From positions 1 through 8,870 of the forward strand of contig CALCFH010000501.1 in the NCBI GenBank assembly GCA_937900215.1: a stretch of DNA of 8,870 bases, written 5' to 3'. Position 1 is the stretch's first letter. The number at the start of each line of letters is the position of its first letter. Both the position numbers and the translations under genes were made by a program. This DNA is from an uncultured Cryomorphaceae bacterium. GTDB taxonomy: Bacteria > Bacteroidota > Bacteroidia > Flavobacteriales > Schleiferiaceae. This document shows, one piece after another, positions 1 through 6,880 of the stretch. Below the pieces are notes generated by a model. The model did not search any database. It was given only the letters and a program-made list of their open reading frames with translations, and was not told the origin of the DNA.

Positions 1-2382
1 CCCGGAACCGACCATGCTTCTATTGCTACCGAAGCCAAGGTGGTGACTATGCTGAAGGAGAAAGGCATAGAGAAAAGCACACTGAGTAGAGAAGAGTTTC
101 TAAGCTATGCCTGGGAGTGGAAAGAGAAATACGGTGGAATTATCTTAGATCAACTCAAGAAGCTGGGTGCCAGTTGCGATTGGGATAGAACCCGCTTTAC
201 CATGGAGCCCGAGCTCTACGATGCTGTGCAAGATGTTTTTATTGACCTTTTTGAGAAGGGTAAAATCTACCGTGGTATTCGCATGGTCAACTGGGATCCG
301 CAAGGACAAACAGCCCTTTCAGACGATGAGGTGAATCACAAAGAAGTTCAGTCGAAACTCTATTATATTCAGTATCCTTTGGAAGGAACCGAAGGTGAAT
401 TTGTTACCATCGCAACCGTTCGTCCGGAAACCATTATGGCCGATGCCGCCATTTGCGTAAATCCGGCAGATGAACGCTATACTCATCTGATTGGCAAGAA
501 TGCCATCATCCCTTTGATCAATAAGGCTATCCCCATTATAGCCGATGAGTATGTTTCGCTCGATTTTGGAACGGGATGTTTAAAGGTTACGCCCGCCCAC
601 GATATCAATGACTATGAAATTGGAATGCGTCATAACCTGCCCGTAATCGACCTTTTAAATGACAATGGAACGCTGAACGAAAAGGCACAGATTTATGTGG
701 GTGAGGACCGGTTTGTGGCTAGAAAAAAAATTGCCAAGGAGTTAGAGGCAAAGGGATATCTTCAGAAAACAGAAGACTATAAAAGCAATATCGGATTCAG
801 TGAGCGCACCGATGCTGTAGTAGAGCCTCGTCTTTCTTTGCAGTGGTTCTTAAGCATGCGAGATATCACTAAGCCGGCCTTAGTGAATGTTTTAAATGAT
901 CAAATCCAACTTCATCCGCCTAAATTCAAGAATATGTACCGTTCTTGGATGGAGAATGTGAAAGATTGGTGCATTTCTAGGCAATTGTGGTGGGGACATA
1001 GAATTCCGGCTTGGTATTGCCCTGAAGGAAAGGTGGCTGTTGGAAAAACCGAAGATCAGGCCTTTGAATATTACCAGAAAAAATACGGCAAAGAGCCTGT
1101 TTCGCTCACTCAAGACGAAGATGTACTCGATACATGGTTCTCCTCGTGGCTATGGCCCATGAGTGTATTTGATCCGAAAGTATTTGCGAGCGGAAAACCC
1201 AATGAGGAGCTCAAGTATTATTATCCAACCAACGATTTGGTTACGGCACCCGAGATTCTGTATTTCTGGGTCGCAAGAATGGCTATGGCTGGATATGAAT
1301 ACTTGGATGAAAAGCCGTTTACTAATGTTTATCTGACTGGAATTGTGCGAGATAAGCTGGGCAGAAAAATGTCTAAATCGCTCGGAAATTCGCCAGATCC
1401 TCTCATATTAATCAAAGAGTTTGGTGCCGATGCGGTTCGCACGGGTATGTTGTTCAGCTCTCCAGCCGGCAACGACTTACTGTACGATGAAAAGCTCATT
1501 GAACAGGGAAGAAATTTTGCGAATAAGATTTGGAACGCCTTCCGTTTGCTTTCAGGTTGGGAAGTTAACATGGCTCTTCCTGCCGATGCTTCGCAACAAG
1601 AGGCGGTTGACTGGTTCGGACATCGATTGAATGCGGCCATGGAAGAGTTGGAAAAAGCCTTCGCCGATTTCAGAATAGCCGATGCTCTGATGATTTTGTA
1701 TAAACTTATTTGGGATGATTACTGCAGCTGGTACCTGGAGGCGATTAAGCCCTTTGAAGGGAAAATGAGTGGGGAGATCTACGAAAAATCTCGGGTGTAT
1801 TTCGATTCTTTGTTGCGCTTGCTTCATCCATTTATGCCGTTCTTGACAGAAGAGCTTTGGCACCTTCTTGAAGAAAGGAAGAAGGGTGAAAGCTTAGCCC
1901 AAGCATCCTATCCGTCTGCTCTTGCCTTTAATTCTGAATTTGTAGAGCGCTTTGAGCACAGTAAGCTAACCGTTACTTCAGTTCGTAATCTTAGAAGTCA
2001 GGTAGGCATGTCGCCAAAGGAAAGCTTGGTTTTATATTTCAGTGGTAAAAGCCCTTGTTTGCTTGGCATAGTGGGCAAATTGGCCAATTTATCTGAAATT
2101 CTCTCGGTTGAAGTGGCTCCAGAATCGGCAAGTAGCTTTAGAATTGGTCAAACTGAATACTACCTTCAATTGGGCGATCGAGTAAATCCAGAGGAGGAGA
2201 AAGAGAAGCTAAACAAAGAGCTAGCCTATCAACAAGGTTTTTTAAAATCAGTTCAAGCGAAATTGAACAACGAACGATTTGTAGGGAGTGCGCCTGCTCA
2301 AGTAGTGGAAAGAGAGAAGGCAAAAATGGCGGATGCTGAATCCAAGATTGAAGCCATCCAATTGCAACTGAATAAGCTCTAG
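1..2382 (+). CDS. valS: valine--tRNA ligase (ValRS), 5' end cut by the window
   Basis: Cytoplasmic class I aminoacyl-tRNA synthetase that charges tRNA-Val and hydrolyses mischarged Thr-tRNA-Val. The frame is open from base 1, where it reads PGTDHASIATEAK, the conserved ValRS block just after the HIGH region. The true start and HIGH motif therefore lie outside, and 793 residues are visible (whole bacterial proteins are about 870-950). Numbering from the first visible codon: TVRPET (139-144) and HDINDYE (200-206) belong to the CP1 editing domain; WCISRQLWWGHRIPAWYC is at 323-340; the KMSKS loop is at 456-460 (bases 1366-1380). A helical anticodon-binding domain with LIWDDYCSWYLEAIKP follows. 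Residues about 728-793 are the charged coiled-coil arm typical of ValRS (NNERFVGSAPAQVVE). No key residue is missing in the visible part. The gene is convergent with the M1 peptidase gene, and the stop codons abut. The apparent GTG start at base 40 is an internal valine codon. Confidence 0.98.
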   Translation, partial: PGTDHASIATEAKVVTMLKEKGIEKSTLSREEFLSYAWEWKEKYGGIILDQLKKLGASCDWDRTRFTMEPELYDAVQDVFIDLFEKGKIYRGIRMVNWDPQGQTALSDDEVNHKEVQSKLYYIQYPLEGTEGEFVTIATVRPETIMADAAICVNPADERYTHLIGKNAIIPLINKAIPIIADEYVSLDFGTGCLKVTPAHDINDYEIGMRHNLPVIDLLNDNGTLNEKAQIYVGEDRFVARKKIAKELEAKGYLQKTEDYKSNIGFSERTDAVVEPRLSLQWFLSMRDITKPALVNVLNDQIQLHPPKFKNMYRSWMENVKDWCISRQLWWGHRIPAWYCPEGKVAVGKTEDQAFEYYQKKYGKEPVSLTQDEDVLDTWFSSWLWPMSVFDPKVFASGKPNEELKYYYPTNDLVTAPEILYFWVARMAMAGYEYLDEKPFTNVYLTGIVRDKLGRKMSKSLGNSPDPLILIKEFGADAVRTGMLFSSPAGNDLLYDEKLIEQGRNFANKIWNAFRLLSGWEVNMALPADASQQEAVDWFGHRLNAAMEELEKAFADFRIADALMILYKLIWDDYCSWYLEAIKPFEGKMSGEIYEKSRVYFDSLLRLLHPFMPFLTEELWHLLEERKKGESLAQASYPSALAFNSEFVERFEHSKLTVTSVRNLRSQVGMSPKESLVLYFSGKSPCLLGIVGKLANLSEILSVEVAPESASSFRIGQTEYYLQLGDRVNPEEEKEKLNKELAYQQGFLKSVQAKLNNERFVGSAPAQVVEREKAKMADAESKIEAIQLQLNKL

Positions 2383-2393
2383 TCAGCTTTTTT
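2371..2393 (+). terminator. weak hairpin plus T-tract across the abutting stop codons
   Basis: AAGCT (2374-2378) can pair with AGCTT (2385-2389) around a 6-base loop, CTAGTC, that holds parts of both stop codons; T residues continue to 2393. For valS transcripts this has the shape of a short intrinsic terminator. The stem is only 5 bp with two G-C pairs, so it is weak. On the opposite strand the stem is followed by ATT rather than a T-tract, so it is unlikely to end the peptidase transcript. The structure is read directly from the sequence; its function is inferred. Confidence 0.3.
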
Positions 2394-4779
2394 CAAATCG
2401 GCCCTTCCAACCGTTAATCACTATCCAATAGCTTCCTTTTGCAAGGGAAGCTATATTCAATTCCAGTAATCTATTGCTTTTTGAAAGCTCAAAGCTTGGG
2501 CTGCTCAATAATCGGCCTGTTTGATCGTACAGTAGAATACTGAGTTTTTTAGGCCGAACCGATTCAGGTAATTCAATGCTGAGTTTGTCTTTGGCTGGAT
2601 TGGGATACAGCACCAATGTGTCTGTTTCTTCTTTTGAAATTTCTCCAATAGAAATAGACGGATTTCCATTTGCAAAGCAATATTGACCTTTCAGCAATTC
2701 GGAAAGTCGCATCAATCCAACTTTATTGAAATTACTGCCTTGCATGTCTTTCTGGTAATGCGGATATACCATCCAATCATCTGACGGATTGGCTCGGTAG
2801 AAGAGTAGAAGACTGTCTTCTCCAGATTTTAGTAGATCAGCATCCAAACCTGCCGAACTAATTCGGCCGTCGAATGTAATCAGTGCTTTGGACAAAAAAT
2901 CTGAATCCCAGTTTCCATCCACACTCCAAAAATGATTGGGAGAAAGGCGAAAGTTGGATGCGTTAAGCTTTAAAGGATCGGGCGCTACCCAATGGTGGGT
3001 GATGGCTAGGGAGGCCGGACTGCCCACGGTTTGGATGTCTAAATTAAAATGCAGGTTCGATAAACTCTCTGTACCTGCTTGGGTATAACTGCGCTCTTCG
3101 GTGCTTTGAGCCATCAAGACCAATCCGACTGGATCTATCACTACTGATTGAACATCGGTTAAGGGGGTGGTAAACTGCAGGCTGGTAAATTCACCTATAC
3201 TGGAGGAAAGGGTTTGTACATAGTCTGTATTACCCGAACTGTCCATAAGTTTTAGAGTTAAAGGAACTTCTTTGTACCACTGCGGGGCTGCATATGTTTT
3301 TTGTTGGATGCGCAACTGCACTTGGTTTCCTATGCTATTGGGAGAAATATAGATTGAATCTATCTCAAATCCAGGGTAGCCCGCTTGGTGCACCCATCCA
3401 TCGAAAAAGGGATCGAGATTCAGGCTAGAGTAATTTTCAAGAAAGCTCTGAAATCCATCTATGCTGAGGTTTCCAAAAGCCTTTTGGGCAAATAGAGAGC
3501 GCAGACTACCAAAGAATAGGCTGTCGCCCATATATTCTCTTAAATTGTGCGCCACCATTGCTCCTTTCTGATAAATGTGCTGGCCATAGGTATAATCCTG
3601 ATCAATGTTGCTTAGCGCTTTATGACCATTGTCACGAATAGCCGCAAAGCGCAATACATAGTCTCGATTTTCGCGAACGGTCTTTAAATAGCGGGCTCGG
3701 TCATATACGTATTCCTCGTATAAATGACTGCAGTATTCTGCCCATCCTTCGTTGAACCACATGTCTTCCGCGCGTTCACAAGTCACCAAATTTCCAAACC
3801 AATGATGCGCCAATTCATGGGCTATAATGTCCTCTCCATTTAAACTTCCGTCTACTAAATTTCTAGGAAAGTGGATGCTGGTTGCGTGCTCCATAGCGCC
3901 AATGGTGGTAATGGAATAACCTATTCTTTGCCAAGGATAAGGGCCAAAATACTGTTCGAAAGCTGCGAAGATGGAATCGATATTTCTAAAGCTATTGCGA
4001 ATATTTGCGGTGTCTGTGCTTCTTCCATACACAGCCACTTCTATAGACCCATTTAGGCCAACCGTAGTATGAGACCATTTGAGATAGTCAGAGACTGCAA
4101 CCGCAAATAAATAAGAGGGAATAGGATCTGTAAGCTCCCAGCTTGTTGTGATTTCTCCATTTTGAGTAGTTTCTGAAATAAGGTTTCCACTGCAAACTCC
4201 TTTTTTTGGCGACAGTGTTAAAACGCTAGAGCTGAAAGTGCTTTTTTCAACAAAATTGTCGAAGCAGGGAAAAATGCTTCGTCCGTATACATGCGGATTG
4301 GCCTGAAAACCCACCCCAAGATTGAAAGAATAGGCATTGGCATTGTGCCATCCTCCCCAGCCCGATGCATCGGTAGCCGGTGTTCCGCGGTAAAACACCT
4401 TTACCAAAAAGCTATCGCCTTGAGCAAAACCATTGTTGGCGTTTATTTCTAGAAACGGATTGTTTCGGGTGAACGATTGCAGTGTTTTTCCACTGATGGC
4501 AACCGAATCTACGTTGAAGTTGAGTAAATCGAGGCGAAGTTTGGAGCTGGGCAATTTGGTATAAATACGCAGCTGGGTTTCTGCTACAAAAGAAGAGGTG
4601 CTGCGAATATCGAGATTGAGATGTGTATGCAGAATGTCAAAGGTGTCGCTCCTTGAATTATAATCTATAGAAGGCCCAACCAAAGGAAACGAAGAAGCTT
4701 TGAGGTCCTGGCAGCGGAATTGTCCTTTAGAAGAAAATGCTAGAAAAATCGATGAAAGGAGAAGAAAAAGTCTGAGCAT
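2383..4779 (-). CDS. secreted M1-family zinc metallopeptidase with T9SS C-terminal sorting domain
   Basis: Predicted extracellular or cell-surface aminopeptidase of 798 residues. Residues 1-19 form a Sec signal peptide (MLRLFLLLSSIFLAFSSKG, likely cut before Q20). An M1-type N-terminal beta domain follows, then the catalytic domain. GAMEH (294-298) stands at the exopeptidase motif, usually GxMEN. The zinc site is H321-E-x-x-H325 followed by 18 residues and E344 (HELAHHWFGN and NEGWAEY). Y403 in YQKGA is the expected catalytic tyrosine. The segment FFDGWVHQAGYPGFEID resembles the end of the M1 catalytic region. Residues about 720-798 are a type A T9SS sorting domain: LVLYPNPAKDKLSIEL, LLYDQTGRLL, and LNIASLAKGSYWIVI near the end. 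Such domains are removed on export and the protein is released or lipid-anchored. The gene starts 6 bp after rlmB, so it is probably cotranscribed. No Shine-Dalgarno site precedes the ATG, as is usual in this phylum. The family call is firm; the substrate is unknown. Confidence 0.93.
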   Translation of the reverse strand: MLRLFLLLSSIFLAFSSKGQFRCQDLKASSFPLVGPSIDYNSRSDTFDILHTHLNLDIRSTSSFVAETQLRIYTKLPSSKLRLDLLNFNVDSVAISGKTLQSFTRNNPFLEINANNGFAQGDSFLVKVFYRGTPATDASGWGGWHNANAYSFNLGVGFQANPHVYGRSIFPCFDNFVEKSTFSSSVLTLSPKKGVCSGNLISETTQNGEITTSWELTDPIPSYLFAVAVSDYLKWSHTTVGLNGSIEVAVYGRSTDTANIRNSFRNIDSIFAAFEQYFGPYPWQRIGYSITTIGAMEHATSIHFPRNLVDGSLNGEDIIAHELAHHWFGNLVTCERAEDMWFNEGWAEYCSHLYEEYVYDRARYLKTVRENRDYVLRFAAIRDNGHKALSNIDQDYTYGQHIYQKGAMVAHNLREYMGDSLFFGSLRSLFAQKAFGNLSIDGFQSFLENYSSLNLDPFFDGWVHQAGYPGFEIDSIYISPNSIGNQVQLRIQQKTYAAPQWYKEVPLTLKLMDSSGNTDYVQTLSSSIGEFTSLQFTTPLTDVQSVVIDPVGLVLMAQSTEERSYTQAGTESLSNLHFNLDIQTVGSPASLAITHHWVAPDPLKLNASNFRLSPNHFWSVDGNWDSDFLSKALITFDGRISSAGLDADLLKSGEDSLLLFYRANPSDDWMVYPHYQKDMQGSNFNKVGLMRLSELLKGQYCFANGNPSISIGEISKEETDTLVLYPNPAKDKLSIELPESVRPKKLSILLYDQTGRLLSSPSFELSKSNRLLELNIASLAKGSYWIVINGWKGRFEKS

Positions 4780-4785
4780 AGGGTA

Positions 4786-5544
4786 TCAATTGCGTTGACG
4801 GCTAATTTCTGAAAGAAGAATTCCTGAAGCAACGGAAACGTTTAAAGAGGCGGTTTCTCCTTTCATTGGAATAAAGGTTTTTTCATCGCATATTTTTAGG
4901 TATTCTGGCGAAATTCCATCCTCTTCTGAACCCATAATTATGCAAAGCGGACCAGTTAAGTCGGTTTCATATAATGATCGAGCCCCTTTTTCAGTGCAAC
5001 CAATTATACGCAATCCCGAGTTGCGCATAAATTGTATGCTTTCTTTCAGGTTTGCCTCTCTGCAAATGGGCAGTCGCAATAGGGCACCAGCCGAAGTTTT
5101 CACGGCATCTCCACTTGCAGGCGCAGCGTTTCGAGTGGGAACAACAATCGCGTTGGCACCAAGGCATTCTGCGCTGCGCGCTATGGCACCAAAGTTCCGC
5201 ACATCGGTAATCTTATCAAGTAAAACAATAAGTGGTTCTTGGCCTTGTTCAAAGAGAATAGGAAGGAGGTCGTCTATTCTTTGAAACTCTACTTCAGTGA
5301 GAAAAGCGAAAACCCCTTGGTGGTTTTTTCGAGTTAATCTATTCAGCTTTTCTATGGGTACAAGGTTGTATGGAAGGTCGTATTCTTTCAACAATGCAAG
5401 AAGTTCTGCGCTATTGTCTCCCTTCAGACCCTTCTGAATAAATATTTTATCTATTCCTTTTCCCGCCCAAATGGCTTCCATTAATGGTCTAATACCAAAA
5501 AGCTGGTGACTGTCTTTGTTGGCGGTTTTGTGCATCTCGTGCAT
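4786..5544 (-). CDS. rlmB: 23S rRNA (guanosine-2'-O-)-methyltransferase RlmB, SpoU/TrmH family
   Basis: Cytoplasmic SPOUT-fold enzyme. In E. coli RlmB uses SAM to methylate the 2'-OH of G2251 in the 23S rRNA P-loop. Length (252 residues) matches the family. The N-terminal L30e-like substrate-binding domain has FGIRPLMEAI (16-25) and RKNHQGV (72-78). The catalytic domain shows motif 1, LDKITDVRNFGAIARSAE (109-126, with N117 and R123); motif 2, IIMGSEEDGIS (202-212); and motif 3, IPMKGETASLNVSVASGILL (225-244, with N235). A deep trefoil knot is expected there. Two in-frame ATGs are possible, at 5544 and at 5535 (giving MHKTANKD). Both overlap the end of the upstream GWxTD gene. The overlap is genuine because the conserved FGIRP codons (5499-5485) span that gene's stop codon. 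The exact methylation target is inferred from the family; another SpoU-type 2'-O-methyltransferase role is possible but less likely. Confidence 0.9.
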   Translation of the reverse strand: MHEMHKTANKDSHQLFGIRPLMEAIWAGKGIDKIFIQKGLKGDNSAELLALLKEYDLPYNLVPIEKLNRLTRKNHQGVFAFLTEVEFQRIDDLLPILFEQGQEPLIVLLDKITDVRNFGAIARSAECLGANAIVVPTRNAAPASGDAVKTSAGALLRLPICREANLKESIQFMRNSGLRIIGCTEKGARSLYETDLTGPLCIIMGSEEDGISPEYLKICDEKTFIPMKGETASLNVSVASGILLSEISRQRN

Positions 5545-6826
5545 CTTGTTCTCTTTTGATATCCTTCACTCCGTAGCTCCTCCCATTTCTCCAAGCACCC
5601 ACGGCCTGACCCCATCCATACCGATAATAGGCATAGCGGGCTAGGGCATAATCGTTGGCAGAAAAAGGATTGTTGATCTTATAAAAATTGAAGGCGTAGT
5701 TTAAGTCGCTGTTGCGGTCTCCATATACCCAAGACTCTCCTTCGTCTGAACGAAAAACTTGGCTTGGCGGGCCGTAGATTATGTAGATAATTCCGCGATC
5801 TGTTTTCCATCCTTCAATGTAGGAGGTAAAGCGTTCATTTGAGTTTTCGACTCTTGAATAAAATTCTTGGAAGACAGTTTGAGCTCTTTCCTCACTGCCT
5901 GCATTTCGTATCCAAAACCGATCGGCCAATAATTTTAGGCTATCCTTAGAAAGAGCGGCAGACATTTCTTCGTGTTCCTTTCGCGTTGTGAGATAGCGCA
6001 TGGGTGGCGCTAATTGATCTATATCAGAGACGTAAGGAAACGAATTTCCAAAATTGAAAACACTAAAACCAGAGGTGCTGGATGTGTCTAACTGGAAATG
6101 ATAAATGCCCAAATGCTTGAACTGCAATGTATCTTGAGAGGAAATGCTGAACAAACTATCTTCTTTAAAAATAAAGGGATCGCTTTTGTTTTCTGCATAA
6201 GGAGGAATGGCGATGGGAAAATCTCTATTGTAATACCGCACAAAGAGTTTTACGTCTTCCTTTAGCAGATAATTTATTCTGTACGAGTGCTCAGGTGTTA
6301 CCCAAGGTTCAAAAAGCAGTCTTCCGCCAATTTCCCGCAACTCAAAATATTGCTGGTCTTGCAGATCTTGGTTGCGTATGGGGTAATCAAAAGAGAGGTC
6401 GAAGTTTCGTTGCACATCTTTGATATTGATTCTTAAAAATGCTTCTTTTAATCCCTCTGGCCTGAGAAAGGCTAAAGAACTCTGAATGAAACCCGTTTCA
6501 GTGGAAAGCTTTCGATCCAAGAGAGTGGTGCTGCCACTGTCTAAAAGTTGCAAGGTCTGATAGTTCGCGAAAAAACTATAGCTCAGTCTGACCTCCGCCC
6601 GAAAGGTGTCTTGCTCAGGCTCGCGGATGTACAAGAGTTGATTTCTATCTAATTGTACTCGTATTAAACTAGAATCTACTTTATGATGTACAACTTGCAA
6701 AACAGGTTGAATGCCAAGCCCACCGTCTTGATAGAGATGTGCCAAATTTTGGTCAGAAGGACTGAGGCCGCCACCGCAGCCCATTGCCATCCAAACAAAG
6801 CCAAAAACATAGAGTATGTTTCTCAT
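5489..6826 (-). CDS. GWxTD domain-containing lipoprotein
   Basis: Predicted envelope lipoprotein of 445 residues with no established function. A signal peptide (MRNILYVFGFVWMAMGC) ends in a lipobox-like A-M-G-C with C17 as the lipidated cysteine. The residues after it (GGGLSPSDQ) lack the acidic lipoprotein export signal known from Bacteroidota surface lipoproteins, so a periplasm-facing outer-membrane location is more likely. Residues about 30-250 look like beta-rich sandwich material (alternating hydrophobic strands such as VRLSYSFFANYQTLQLL). The C-terminal part carries the family signature G339-W-K-T-D343, followed by RGIIYIIYGPPSQVF and GESWVYGDR. It ends in an aromatic-rich stretch and a polar Q/R-rich tail. 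The gene follows the barrel gene after 54 bp and overlaps rlmB by 56 bp, consistent with cotranscription. The family assignment rests on the GWxTD motif and the downstream YGPP block; the role is unknown. Confidence 0.85.
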   Translation of the reverse strand: MRNILYVFGFVWMAMGCGGGLSPSDQNLAHLYQDGGLGIQPVLQVVHHKVDSSLIRVQLDRNQLLYIREPEQDTFRAEVRLSYSFFANYQTLQLLDSGSTTLLDRKLSTETGFIQSSLAFLRPEGLKEAFLRINIKDVQRNFDLSFDYPIRNQDLQDQQYFELREIGGRLLFEPWVTPEHSYRINYLLKEDVKLFVRYYNRDFPIAIPPYAENKSDPFIFKEDSLFSISSQDTLQFKHLGIYHFQLDTSSTSGFSVFNFGNSFPYVSDIDQLAPPMRYLTTRKEHEEMSAALSKDSLKLLADRFWIRNAGSEERAQTVFQEFYSRVENSNERFTSYIEGWKTDRGIIYIIYGPPSQVFRSDEGESWVYGDRNSDLNYAFNFYKINNPFSANDYALARYAYYRYGWGQAVGAWRNGRSYGVKDIKREQDARDAQNRQQRQSPAFWY

Positions 6827-6880
6827 TTAGGCATTAAAATACGGTTGAAAAAAGGGCCTCTTTCATTCCACCGAAGATAT
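6827..6880 (-). other. only sizeable intergenic spacer of the - strand cluster
   Basis: These 54 bases separate the barrel gene from the lipoprotein gene. On the - strand they hold GAAAGAGGCCCTTTTTTC (6864-6847): AAAG can pair with CTTT around a 5-base loop, followed by further Ts. The stem is too short for a convincing terminator but could cause some attenuation. An AT-rich TATTTTAA (6841-6834) partly resembles the Bacteroidota -7 box TAnnTTTG. It lies so close to the ATG that transcription would be almost leaderless, and no -33 TTG element is placed correctly. I see no clear promoter. Confidence 0.25.

Noticed and set aside
40..42. GTG as the start of valS
   Set aside because: The frame is open to base 1 and encodes PGTDHASIATEAK, a conserved internal ValRS block, so the GTG is an internal valine.
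892..1113. Small - strand reading frame inside valS
   Set aside because: It is an antisense shadow of a conserved valS segment, with no recognisable domain or start context; the same holds for the other short frames opposite the six genes.
6834..6841. Bacteroidota -7 promoter box (TATTTTAA on the - strand)
   Set aside because: It matches TAnnTTTG only partly, has no spaced -33 TTG, and lies too close to the ATG.
6847..6864. Intrinsic terminator between the barrel and lipoprotein genes
   Set aside because: The stem is only 4 bp (AAAG/CTTT), too weak despite the T-tract; at most slight attenuation.
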